A stretch of 64,000 bases of DNA, from contig CANMOV010000003.1 in NCBI GenBank assembly GCA_947499565.1, forward strand, positions 496,001 through 560,000. Reading direction: 5' to 3'. Each line of letters opens with the position of its first letter. Positions within the stretch are counted from its first letter, which is position 1. Positions 1-7,528 of the stretch are shown here, piece after piece. The position numbers and the translations under genes were made by a program. This stretch comes from an uncultured Croceitalea sp. Its GTDB lineage: Bacteria; Bacteroidota; Bacteroidia; Flavobacteriales; Flavobacteriaceae. The notes beneath the pieces were generated by a model. The model ran no database searches, was not told the origin of the DNA, and was given only the letters and a program-made list of their open reading frames with translations.

Positions 1-781
1 GTGGAAGGTATCCTTCAAAAGAGGTGATCTCCAATCTTCTGATACTCTTTGTAGGCTCATCGTAATAGAACAGTCCGTCACCGTAATATCCAATCCAAAG
101 CACCGAATTTTCATCCAAAATGGCAGTACTCAAATTTGATGGCATGATTTCGCCCAAAAGGGTTTCAAGATAAATCTCCTTATAAACCTTAGTAGTATTG
201 TTTAGTTGAACCAAAGACTCTTCAGAAATGATAAATTGACTGTCGTTAGGCCCTGAAATTATCTTTTTTATTTGCCCCTTAAGTGATATGCTTAGATTTG
301 ATGGGTTAATGGAAAGTTGTTGGTCTAATGAATAAATCTTTCCATTTAAAGTGCCTATCCAATAGTTTTTTGAATCATCTTGCCAAATAGTAGAGACGTT
401 CGTAATTCCTTCCACCACTAAAAAATTATTCTTAACTATGTCATATTTATAAATTTTATTGTTCGAGGGAATTATAAAAACAGCTCCCTCCCTATCCACA
501 TAAATCTTGCCCAAACTGCTATAAGTTGGTCTAGTAATATCAGTGAATTGAAAGGAATACTGCTGTATGGAACGTCCATTATATCGGTTAAGCCCGTCTT
601 GAGTAGCCAACCATAAATAGCCTAAGCTATCTTGCGCAATAGAAATGACACTGTTCTGTGATAACCCCTCTTTAACGGTCAATTGCCGAAAACTGAATTG
701 TTGTTGTGCTGTGAGACTCAAACATAAAAGAGAGAGTAATAGTGTCTGTATACCTCCTATTCGTATTGCTATATATAACAT
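1..781 (-). CDS. Two-component regulator propeller protein, N-terminal part
   Basis: The gene runs off the left edge, so about 260 N-terminal residues are visible. The start is ATG at 781, after an in-frame stop about ten codons upstream. A signal peptide (hydrophobic LLLSLLCLSL, then TAQQQ) leads into a region beginning RQLTVKEGLSQNSV, followed by SLGYLWLATQDGLNRY. This is the classic Reg_prop blade motif that starts the periplasmic propeller of hybrid sensor kinases or LuxR-type regulators in Bacteroidetes; a later blade reads ENSVLWIGYYGDGLFYY. The propeller senses an extracellular signal. The output domain (histidine kinase, hybrid AraC, or HTH) lies outside the window, so the exact class is open. 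It is divergent from the AraC gene at 880 and shares its 98-bp upstream region. Confidence 0.88.
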   Translation of the reverse strand, partial: MLYIAIRIGGIQTLLLSLLCLSLTAQQQFSFRQLTVKEGLSQNSVISIAQDSLGYLWLATQDGLNRYNGRSIQQYSFQFTDITRPTYSSLGKIYVDREGAVFIIPSNNKIYKYDIVKNNFLVVEGITNVSTIWQDDSKNYWIGTLNGKIYSLDQQLSINPSNLSISLKGQIKKIISGPNDSQFIISEESLVQLNNTTKVYKEIYLETLLGEIMPSNLSTAILDENSVLWIGYYGDGLFYYDEPTKSIRRLEITSFEGYLP

Positions 782-879
782 GTTTACAACCAAATCGATG
801 AAAACTAATCATTACATTTTCTGTTGTATTGTAAGAAATGGACATTAATGATTAAATTGGGGAATAATGAATTAAACTG

Positions 880-1716
880 ATGATTAAGAAGTTTGCTGAA
901 AAAGTGGATTGTAAAATTCCCGACCATTTGAAACCTTTTATTGTTGTAGGAATTCATGGAGAAACAAATGAAAGTGTAGATGTTTCTTTCCCTATATTTC
1001 CGAATGGTTTTCCGGTTTTGATTAATGTTTTTGGTGATAGTCCTAAACTGCATGTAGCTAATAAAACCAATTTTGCCCCCTCGAACCTAAATCTAGCAGG
1101 TCAGATTTATGGTACAACCCCCAAAATGGAAGTGAAGGGTGTTTTTGGTCAGATTGGGTTCTTACTTCATCCGTTAACCCCATATTACTTATTTCATATA
1201 AAAGGCAGTAGTTTTTTAAATCGATGGATTTCTCTAGAGGAAATTTCAAATATTCATTTTGAAAAAGTTTTAAAAGAATTGAATACCTGCACCAATGCAT
1301 TAGATAGAATTCCAATACTATTAAGAATGCTTAGCAAGCTTGAAATGAATAAATTGCCACCTATTCGGTGGCTAGATGAATGTTTGAGCACTATTTATAG
1401 GTCTAATGGAGCTGTTTCTGTGTCGTCACTAGTTGAAAAGGCCGAGATAAGCACTCGTCATTTTGGAAGAGTCTTTAAAGAAATAATTGGTGTGCCTCCC
1501 AAGTTTTTTTGTAAAGTGGTGCAACTCAATAGCATTTTTGAAGTATTAAACCAATCGGAAAACGAAAGTCTTCTAAAATTGGCATTGGATTATGGGTACT
1601 ATGATCAAGCTCATTTTATTCATGATTTTAAAAAACTCATTGGTGATAGCCCAGAAAGGTTTTTGATGAGTAAGGATGCTTATGTAAAAGAATATTTGGG
1701 CAATAAAGGCTTCTAA
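880..1716 (+). CDS. AraC-family transcriptional regulator
   Basis: This 278-residue cytoplasmic protein has an N-terminal ligand-sensing-type domain (residues about 1-160, resembling the DUF6597 domain of flavobacterial AraC proteins) and a C-terminal AraC double helix-turn-helix (about 185-265). The second half has the usual AraC signature: YGYYDQAHFIHDFKKLIGDSP. A regulator activating a nearby metabolic or stress gene is likely, but the target is not apparent. It is divergently transcribed from the propeller regulator, so the pair may be functionally linked. The gene ends just before a hairpin terminator. The HTH call is firm; the ligand is unknown. Confidence 0.88.
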   Translation: MIKKFAEKVDCKIPDHLKPFIVVGIHGETNESVDVSFPIFPNGFPVLINVFGDSPKLHVANKTNFAPSNLNLAGQIYGTTPKMEVKGVFGQIGFLLHPLTPYYLFHIKGSSFLNRWISLEEISNIHFEKVLKELNTCTNALDRIPILLRMLSKLEMNKLPPIRWLDECLSTIYRSNGAVSVSSLVEKAEISTRHFGRVFKEIIGVPPKFFCKVVQLNSIFEVLNQSENESLLKLALDYGYYDQAHFIHDFKKLIGDSPERFLMSKDAYVKEYLGNKGF

Positions 1717-1720
1717 CAAA

Positions 1721-1748
1721 AAAAGTCCTAGCTTCCGCTAAGACTTTT
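1721..1748. terminator. Bidirectional hairpin terminator
   Basis: Two 12-base arms, AAAAGTCCTAGC and GCTAAGACTTTT, pair with one mismatch around a 4-base TTCC loop. The A-run on one side and T-run on the other make it usable in both directions. It would end the AraC transcript on the plus strand and the tRNA transcript on the minus strand. Confidence 0.75.
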
Positions 1749-1760
1749 AAACCACTTTTG

Positions 1761-1834
1761 TGGTCCCACCTGGGCTCGAACCAGGGACCAACTGATTATG
1801 AGTCAGCTACTCTAACCAACTGAGCTATAGGACC
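1761..1834 (-). tRNA. tRNA with CAT anticodon (elongator Met or Ile2)
   Basis: Read on the minus strand, this folds as a full cloverleaf: acceptor GGTCCTA pairs with TGGGACC (one G-T wobble), the D arm is AGCTCAGTTGGTTAGAGT, the anticodon arm GCTGA-CTCATAA-TCAGT, the T arm CCTGG-TTCGAGC-CCAGG, and the discriminator is A. No CCA is encoded. The first pair is G-C, so this is not the initiator. The CAT anticodon alone cannot separate elongator tRNA-Met from tRNA-Ile2, whose C34 is changed to lysidine by TilS; a covariance-model classification would decide. Confidence 0.93.
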
Positions 1835-1887
1835 TAAATTCTAGGGCAGCAAAATTAGGATATATTTTTATATACACCAACATTTTC

Positions 1888-2301
1888 TTAACCTTCCTTA
1901 CTATTGATTTCCTGGCAAAGTTCTACCAAAACCCCATTTGTAGTTTTAGGATGCAAAAAGGCGACTAACTTATTATCTGCTCCTTTTTTTGGTTCTTCAT
2001 TTAATACGGTAAAACCCTCTTTTTTAAGACGCTCTATTTCTTCTTTAATATCTACTACTGCAAAAGCTATATGGTGTATCCCTTCTCCTTTTCTGTCTAG
2101 AAACTTAGCAATGGGGCTATTTTCATGGGTTGCTTCTAACAATTCAATCTTATTGGGTCCAGATTTAAAAAAAGATGTTCGCACTCCTTCTGAGGCTACT
2201 TCTTCAATCTTATAATGCGGAGCTCCAAAAAGCTTCTCAAAGACTAGGTTTGAAGCTTCCAAATCTTTAACCGCAATTCCTATGTGTTCTATCTTGTCCA
2301 T
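1888..2301 (-). CDS. mce: Methylmalonyl-CoA epimerase
   Basis: This 137-residue VOC-fold enzyme interconverts (R)- and (S)-methylmalonyl-CoA in the propionate/succinate pathway. It starts MDKIEHIGIAVKDLE, the typical VOC metal-binding first strand with His6. The second motif GIHHIAFAV and the C-terminal GVLVELCQ supply further expected metal ligands. The length is that of the family. It is divergent from rbfA with only 40 bp between start codons, so the two share a compact promoter region. Its mutase partners are not in the window. Confidence 0.93.
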   Translation of the reverse strand: MDKIEHIGIAVKDLEASNLVFEKLFGAPHYKIEEVASEGVRTSFFKSGPNKIELLEATHENSPIAKFLDRKGEGIHHIAFAVVDIKEEIERLKKEGFTVLNEEPKKGADNKLVAFLHPKTTNGVLVELCQEINSKEG

Positions 2302-2328
2302 TTCTCGGCTAAGATAGCATTATTACCT

Positions 2329-2336
2329 TATTTTTG
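2329..2336 (+). promoter_or_regulatory. -7 box directly upstream of rbfA
   Basis: TATTTTTG matches the Bacteroidetes TAnnTTTG element exactly and ends 5 bases before the rbfA ATG. No clear -33 TTTG is seen. Transcription from this box would start at or next to the start codon. Confidence 0.5.
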
Positions 2337-2341
2337 CAGTT

Positions 2342-2734
2342 ATGGAAACACAACGCCAGAAAAAAATTGCAGGCATTATTCAGAAAGATATGGCCGAAGT
2401 ATTGCAAAGAGCAGCTACTGATGGTGGGCTTAAAGGAACTTTAATTTCGGTTTCTAAAGTTTACGTGACTTCAGACTTATCCATTGCAAAAGTTTATGTG
2501 AGCATATTTCCTAATGATAAAGCTGCTGAGTTATTAAAAGGTATGAAATCCAATGAACCGCTCATTAAACATGAGTTAGCACAGCGCACCAGAAATCAGC
2601 TTCGTCGTGTTCCTAACTTAACCTTTTATATAGATGATTCTCTTGATTATATTGATGGCATTGAAAAATCATTAAAAGGAGAAGAAAACCCTATTGAAAA
2701 TCGTGATTTGCTCGATAAACGAAAGAAATCTTAA
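2342..2734 (+). CDS. rbfA: 30S ribosome-binding factor A
   Basis: This 130-residue protein has the KH-like fold signature of RbfA: an N-terminal helix with QRQKKIAGIIQKDMAEVL, a central TSDLSIAKVYVSIFP strand pair, and RNQLRRVPNLTFYIDDS. RbfA binds immature 30S subunits and helps 16S rRNA 5'-end maturation, notably in the cold. It is followed after 3 bp by the ABC permease gene, a pairing consistent with one operon. A TAnnTTTG box lies immediately upstream of the ATG. Confidence 0.95.
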   Translation: METQRQKKIAGIIQKDMAEVLQRAATDGGLKGTLISVSKVYVTSDLSIAKVYVSIFPNDKAAELLKGMKSNEPLIKHELAQRTRNQLRRVPNLTFYIDDSLDYIDGIEKSLKGEENPIENRDLLDKRKKS

Positions 2735-2737
2735 GAA

Positions 2738-3946
2738 TTGAGCTTCCCGTTCTACATCGCTAAGCGGTACTTACGTTCCAAAAGCAGCCAAAATGCGGTG
2801 AATATTATCAATTTCATTACTTTTTTGGTCATTGTGATAGGTTCTGCAGCGCTTTTTATTGTGCTTTCAGCATTTGCAGGATTGAAAACGTTTAGCCTTC
2901 AATTTACCAATACATTTGACCCAGATTTGCGCGCAATTCCAACAACGGGAAAATTTTTTTCGATTTCCTCCGAAAACGAAAAAGCATTATCAGAATTAGA
3001 AGGTGTAGCTAATTATTCTAAGGAAATTGAAGAACGGGTATATCTTACTTTTCGTGAAAAAGGTGATTTAGCTTTTATAAAAGGTGTTGATGAAAATTAC
3101 CGCTCCGTAACTGGTATAGATAGCACCTTATATTTCGGAAACTGGGGAGTAACCGAATATAATGCAGTTATGGGAATTGGTATTTATAATTCTCTTGGGG
3201 TCCCTTTAAACGACTATAGAACTCCTATGCAAGTACTTGCACCTAAACCAGGCAAAGGTTCCTTTTCACCACAATCCTTAAATACTAAATTATATAACGA
3301 TTTGTCTTTAGTGGTAAGCGGCGTCTATGCTATCGAAGATAATTTAGATAAAAAGTATGTGATTGCGCAGCTTCATTTAGTGCAAGAACTTCTGGAGAAA
3401 GATAGCACACAGGTTTCTGGAGTTAATTTTAAATTAAATGGAAGTGTTTCTTTAGAAGATACCCGGGCTAACATAAAAAACACCTTAGGAGAAAAAACAA
3501 TTGTTTTAACTAGGCGTGAATTAAACGGCACACTTTACAAAATGCTGAATACCGAAAATCTTGCTACATATCTCATTTTTACTTTAGTCTTAATAATTGC
3601 CTTGTTTAATGTTGTAGGCGCAATCATCATGATGATTTTGGATAAACAAACAAATTCTAAAACACTATTCGCCTTAGGGACAACCGTTAAAGAGCTAAGA
3701 AAAATCTACTTTGTACAAGGTGTTTTAGTGACTTCTTTAGGAGGGCTAATTGGTGTTTTAATTGGTTCTATTTTAATTGGTTCCCAATTGGCCTTTGAGT
3801 GGTTAAAAATTACTCCTTCACTGGCCTATCCGGTTGAGTATGACTTTATGAATGTGCTTGTAGTTTTGGCTACTATTGTAATATTGGGGCTAATCTCTTC
3901 AAAAATTGCTAGTAGTAGAATCACTAAGAAATTAGTGGCTCAATAG
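2738..3946 (+). CDS. LolE/FtsX-type ABC transporter permease
   Basis: This 402-residue inner-membrane permease belongs to the LolC/LolE family, which extracts lipoproteins from the inner membrane for transfer to the outer membrane. The start is a TTG three bases after the rbfA stop, giving MSFPFYIAKRYLRSKS, the usual N-terminus of the flavobacterial family. One membrane segment lies near residues 22-46, a large periplasmic MacB-like domain at about 47-270, and three C-terminal FtsX-type membrane segments at about 275-395. No ATPase gene is adjacent; the partner LolD-like protein must lie elsewhere. Family assignment is firm, the substrate inferred. Confidence 0.9.
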   Translation: MSFPFYIAKRYLRSKSSQNAVNIINFITFLVIVIGSAALFIVLSAFAGLKTFSLQFTNTFDPDLRAIPTTGKFFSISSENEKALSELEGVANYSKEIEERVYLTFREKGDLAFIKGVDENYRSVTGIDSTLYFGNWGVTEYNAVMGIGIYNSLGVPLNDYRTPMQVLAPKPGKGSFSPQSLNTKLYNDLSLVVSGVYAIEDNLDKKYVIAQLHLVQELLEKDSTQVSGVNFKLNGSVSLEDTRANIKNTLGEKTIVLTRRELNGTLYKMLNTENLATYLIFTLVLIIALFNVVGAIIMMILDKQTNSKTLFALGTTVKELRKIYFVQGVLVTSLGGLIGVLIGSILIGSQLAFEWLKITPSLAYPVEYDFMNVLVVLATIVILGLISSKIASSRITKKLVAQ

Positions 3947-3950
3947 GATT

Positions 3951-4943
3951 TTAAGCGAATTCAAAATCACTAAATTTCTCTAACACCTCATCAAAAGCAG
4001 CAAATACATCTGCTGATTCGTCGCTAGTGACCATTTTCATTCGGTATTCTTTAAAATTGGGAATGCCTTTAAAGTAATTGGTATAATGGCGGCGCGTTTC
4101 AAATACGCCAAGTTTTTCTCCTTTCCAGTCAATGGACATTTGTAAATGCCTTCTAGCCGCCTCAACACGCTCTGTCATTGTTGGAGGTGTTGCATGAGTG
4201 CCTGTTTCAAAAAAATGTTTTACTTCCTTAAAAAACCATGGATAGCCAATACTTGCCCTGCCTATCATAGCGCCATCTAAACCATACTCATCTCTCATCC
4301 TCATAGCTGCTTCGGGCGTGTTTACATCTCCATTACCAAAAACAGGAATGTGCATTCTTTGGTTGTTTTTAACCTCGGCGATTGGCTCCCATCTGGCTTC
4401 ACCTTTATACATCTGCGCTCTTGTGCGGCCATGTATTGCAATAGCTTTACAGCCTACGTCTTGCAGTCTTTCTGCAACCTCAACAATCTTAATGGAGTCA
4501 TCATCCCACCCTAGTCTTGTTTTTACAGTTACCGGAAGTTTGGTATGCTTCACCATTGCTTTAGTGAGTGATACCATCAAATCGATATCTTTTAAAATTC
4601 CAGCTCCCGCTCCTTTAGAAACCACTTTCTTTACTGGGCAACCAAAATTGATATCGATAATATCTGGGCCAGACTTTTCTACAATCTCAACAGATTGTAA
4701 CATAGAGTCTAGGTTAGCTCCAAAAATCTGAATTCCTACTGGGCGCTCTTTTTCATAAATATCTAACTTCATAACACTTTTGGCAGCATCACGAATAAGC
4801 CCTTCCGAAGAAATAAACTCAGTATATACAACATCAGCTCCCTGTTCTTTACAAAGTGCACGAAAAGGAGGGTCGCTTACATCTTCCATAGGCGCAAGCA
4901 GTAAAGGAAAATCTGGTAACTGTATGTCTCCTATTTTAGGCAT
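3951..4943 (-). CDS. dusB: tRNA-dihydrouridine synthase B
   Basis: This 330-residue FMN enzyme reduces uridines in the D-loop of tRNA. Visible family motifs are the FMN-binding start LAPMEDVSDPPFRALC, the catalytic loop NFGCPVKKVVSKGAGAG with Cys102 as proton donor, KTRLGWDD, the HGRTRAQMYKG motif, and GNGDV with DGAMIGRASIGYPW near the phosphate site. The length is normal for DusB. It is convergent with the ABC permease (4 bp between stops) and divergent from the Lgt-like gene. Confidence 0.95.
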   Translation of the reverse strand: MPKIGDIQLPDFPLLLAPMEDVSDPPFRALCKEQGADVVYTEFISSEGLIRDAAKSVMKLDIYEKERPVGIQIFGANLDSMLQSVEIVEKSGPDIIDINFGCPVKKVVSKGAGAGILKDIDLMVSLTKAMVKHTKLPVTVKTRLGWDDDSIKIVEVAERLQDVGCKAIAIHGRTRAQMYKGEARWEPIAEVKNNQRMHIPVFGNGDVNTPEAAMRMRDEYGLDGAMIGRASIGYPWFFKEVKHFFETGTHATPPTMTERVEAARRHLQMSIDWKGEKLGVFETRRHYTNYFKGIPNFKEYRMKMVTSDESADVFAAFDEVLEKFSDFEFA

Positions 4944-5019
4944 GGGGCAAATTTACGACATCCGAATAAGCTTATAAAATGGCAAATGAAACTATATTCG
5001 TTATGAATACGATATAACT

Positions 5020-5778
5020 ATGTTACCCTTTGAGCCCATTCTTTTTGGCATAAAAATTAACGTGCACCTTTTATTGGAGTATCTCGCATTCTTTGCTGGG
5101 TTTCGGTATTATATCGTATTGCGCAGAAAAAGTAACGATAAAATCTCTTCCAACAATCGCTTATCTATTCTAATTGGAGCTGTTTTTGGAGCTTTGTTTT
5201 TTTCAAGACTTGTTGCATTTTTAGAAAATCCAGAATTCCATTACCAACAAGGTTGGCTGCATATTTTAAATAACAAGACCATTATGGGTGGCCTCTTTGG
5301 TGGGCTATTGGGAGTTGAACTTTCCAAAAAAATAATTGGCGAGAAACAGTCATCTGGAGATTTGTTTACACTTCCCATTATCCTAGGAATTTTAATAGGT
5401 CGGATTGGTTGTTTTCTAGCTGGAATAAAAGAATTTACCTATGGAAAGGAAACTTCTTTTATTCTAGGCATGGATTTAGGTGATGGACTCAAAAGACACC
5501 CTATCGCATTGTATGAAGTTTTCTTTCTATTGTTCCTATTCTTTTATGTTCTAAAGCTTTGTCAAAAGAAGGCAATGCTTGAAAATGGCACGCTTTTTAA
5601 GATTTTTATGATTACCTACTTCTCATTTCGGTTTTGCATTGAGTTTATAAAACCAAATACCTTTTTGATTCTTGGTTTGAGTAGCATCCAATATTTATGC
5701 TTAATTTGTTTGGTGTACTACGCAAAAACTATAAAGAAAGGTCTTGTTTATGCCAGAAAGAAGTTATACGTATTATGA
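5020..5778 (+). CDS. Lgt-like (prolipoprotein diacylglyceryl transferase-fold) membrane protein
   Basis: This 252-residue polytopic protein (six or seven membrane segments) resembles prolipoprotein diacylglyceryl transferase in its middle GRIGCFLAG segment, the HPIALYE motif and the C-terminal FRFCIEF segment. Several residues essential in true Lgt look changed: the Asn of GRxGNF is Cys, and the His of the SFHGG loop is missing in MGGLFGGLLG. It may therefore be a paralogue acting on another lipid substrate rather than the housekeeping Lgt. Its last 29 bases overlap the radical SAM gene, so the two are almost certainly cotranscribed and translationally coupled. The fold is fairly sure; the reaction is unknown. 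Confidence 0.78.
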   Translation: MLPFEPILFGIKINVHLLLEYLAFFAGFRYYIVLRRKSNDKISSNNRLSILIGAVFGALFFSRLVAFLENPEFHYQQGWLHILNNKTIMGGLFGGLLGVELSKKIIGEKQSSGDLFTLPIILGILIGRIGCFLAGIKEFTYGKETSFILGMDLGDGLKRHPIALYEVFFLLFLFFYVLKLCQKKAMLENGTLFKIFMITYFSFRFCIEFIKPNTFLILGLSSIQYLCLICLVYYAKTIKKGLVYARKKLYVL

Positions 5779-7144
5779 TTTTACATTAAGTCTTTGTCCA
5801 GATTGTCTTCGGCGCGTAGATGCTAAAATAATCTTTGAAAATGACAAGGTCTATATGCTTAAAAATTGCAAAGAGCATGGTAAAAGCAAAGTGCTTATAG
5901 CAGATGATATTGCGTACTATAAAAACATAAGAAACTATAATAAAGCTTCAGAATACCCAAAAACTTTCAATACCAAAACACATTATGGTTGCCCCTATGA
6001 CTGTGGGCTGTGCCCTGACCATGAGCAACATTCTTGCTTAACCGTAATTGAAATGACCGATCGGTGTAATCTAACCTGTCCCACGTGTTATGCTGGGTCA
6101 TCTCCTACTTACGGTCGTCATAGGACCTTGGAGGAAATTAAAAAAATGCTTGACGTAATTGTTAAGAATGAAGGTGAGCCAGATGTGGTGCAACTCAGTG
6201 GTGGCGAGCCAACAATACATCCACAATTTTTTGAGGTTTTAGACTATGCAAAAACACTTCCTATTAGGCATTTAATGGTAAATACTAACGGTATTAAAAT
6301 TGCAAAGGATTTTGAGTTTGCTGAACGATTAGCTACCTATGCGCCGGATTTTGAAATCTATCTGCAGTTTGACTCCTTGGACAATGAAGTGCTTCAAACA
6401 CTGCGTGGTGCGGACTTGGCGGCAACACGTCTAAAAGCTTTGGCGCATTTAAATCTATTGAATCTCTCTACAACCTTAGTGGTAACATTACAAAAAGGCT
6501 TAAATGATCATGAAATGGGCGAAACCATTGATTTTGCTCTAAAGCAAAAATGCGTTCGTGGGGTCACTTTTCAACCAACACAAATAGCCGGTCGTTTAGA
6601 GAATTTTGAAGTTGATGAAAATAGAATTACGCTAACTGAAGTTCGCAGAAAAATTTTAGAACAGTCCCCAATTTTTGAAGGCGATGATTTAATCCCTGTT
6701 CCTTGTAATCCAGATGCATTAGTAATGGCCTATGCTTTAAAATTAGGTGACGAGGTGAGTCCTTTAACGCGATATATTAATCCAGATGATTTGCTGAACG
6801 AGGGGAAAAATACCATAATTTATGAGCAGGACGAAGCCTTACATGGTAAAATGATCGAGCTGTTCAGTACTGGAAATTCTGTGGAAAAGGCATCAGAGAA
6901 CCTAAAAAGCATTATGTGTTGTCTCCCCGAAATTGATGCGCCAGAGCTAGGTTATGATAATTTATTTCGCATTATAATTATGCAGTTTATAGATGCGCAT
7001 AACTTTGATGTTAGAGCTATTAAAAAATCCTGTGTGCATATCGTAAACAAGGATTATAAAATCATCCCTTTTGAGACTATGAATCTCTTTTATAGAGACG
7101 ATAAGATTGAACGATTAAAACAACTACAAAAAGAAGTGTTATGA
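5750..7144 (+). CDS. Tes/MJ0619-like radical SAM enzyme
   Basis: This is a 464-residue iron-sulfur enzyme. The ATG at 5750 is preferred to a TTG six bases earlier. The order is: an N-terminal CPDC...C-x2-H metal site (Cys16, Cys19, Cys40); a CPYDCGLC cluster motif (81-88) with Cys96; the radical SAM CNLTCPTC motif (106-113); SGGEP for SAM binding (150-154); and a C-terminal half with CC, FRIIIMQFIDAHNFD and a CVH motif. This multi-cluster layout is that of archaeal tetraether synthase (Tes/GDGT-MAS) and bacterial membrane-spanning-lipid synthases, which join lipid alkyl chains carbon-to-carbon. Lipid chemistry fits the overlapping Lgt-like gene, but the substrate here is inferred. It could be another enzyme of the same superfamily branch. 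Confidence 0.85.
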   Translation: MPERSYTYYDFTLSLCPDCLRRVDAKIIFENDKVYMLKNCKEHGKSKVLIADDIAYYKNIRNYNKASEYPKTFNTKTHYGCPYDCGLCPDHEQHSCLTVIEMTDRCNLTCPTCYAGSSPTYGRHRTLEEIKKMLDVIVKNEGEPDVVQLSGGEPTIHPQFFEVLDYAKTLPIRHLMVNTNGIKIAKDFEFAERLATYAPDFEIYLQFDSLDNEVLQTLRGADLAATRLKALAHLNLLNLSTTLVVTLQKGLNDHEMGETIDFALKQKCVRGVTFQPTQIAGRLENFEVDENRITLTEVRRKILEQSPIFEGDDLIPVPCNPDALVMAYALKLGDEVSPLTRYINPDDLLNEGKNTIIYEQDEALHGKMIELFSTGNSVEKASENLKSIMCCLPEIDAPELGYDNLFRIIIMQFIDAHNFDVRAIKKSCVHIVNKDYKIIPFETMNLFYRDDKIERLKQLQKEVL

Positions 7145-7317
7145 TTTATATCTTGTTTCTACTATTTGGACCAGCTCTTCTTTTTCTTATACTTGGCTTT
7201 TACTATAGAGGAAAAAATAGGAAAAAATCGAAAATTTTCTTTATCCTAACAGGTGTTTACCTTTTAATTAGTTTAGGCACATGCGGAATAATGCTAGCTA
7301 ATTTCAAATTACATTAA
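7141..7317 (+). CDS. Small membrane protein (58 residues)
   Basis: The ATG overlaps the stop of the radical SAM gene in an ATGA arrangement, which indicates translational coupling. The product has two hydrophobic segments (FLLFGPALLFLILGF and the FFILTGVYLLISLG region) separated by a short basic loop, YYRGKNRKKSK. It is clearly paralogous to the next small gene. No named family is recognised. Overlap, retained reading frame and paralogy together argue that it is real. It may be a small membrane partner of the lipid-related enzymes upstream. Confidence 0.72.
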   Translation: MIYILFLLFGPALLFLILGFYYRGKNRKKSKIFFILTGVYLLISLGTCGIMLANFKLH

Positions 7318-7321
7318 GCAT

Positions 7322-7522
7322 ATGCTTTTAGAGGTAGGAAATTTGGATGGTTTGGTAGTATTAATTTTTTTAATACTATTTGGTCCAGCCTTGTTGTTTT
7401 TAATAATTGGGATAATTCTATATGCCAAACAGAAGAAAAAAGCTGGGAAAATCTTCTTTATTCTAACAGGAATTTACCTGCTAATTAGCTTAGGGGTTTG
7501 CGGACTATTAGTTAGTGGATAA
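7322..7522 (+). CDS. Small membrane protein (66 residues), tandem paralogue
   Basis: It starts 4 bp after the preceding small gene and shares the pattern LFGPALLFLI, a basic loop (AKQKKKAGK), then FFILTG, YLLISLG and CG. It carries about eight extra residues at the N-terminus. Two membrane segments are predicted by eye, with a positive loop between them. Being last in the cassette, it points to a local duplication. The function is unknown. It is convergent with the outer-membrane receptor gene, with only 6 bp between stops. Confidence 0.75.
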   Translation: MLLEVGNLDGLVVLIFLILFGPALLFLIIGIILYAKQKKKAGKIFFILTGIYLLISLGVCGLLVSG

Positions 7523-7528
7523 TAAAAG

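Noticed and set aside
645-848. Plus-strand reading frame of 67 codons
   Set aside because: It lies antisense to the N-terminus of the propeller regulator, which has a clear signal peptide and Reg_prop motif.
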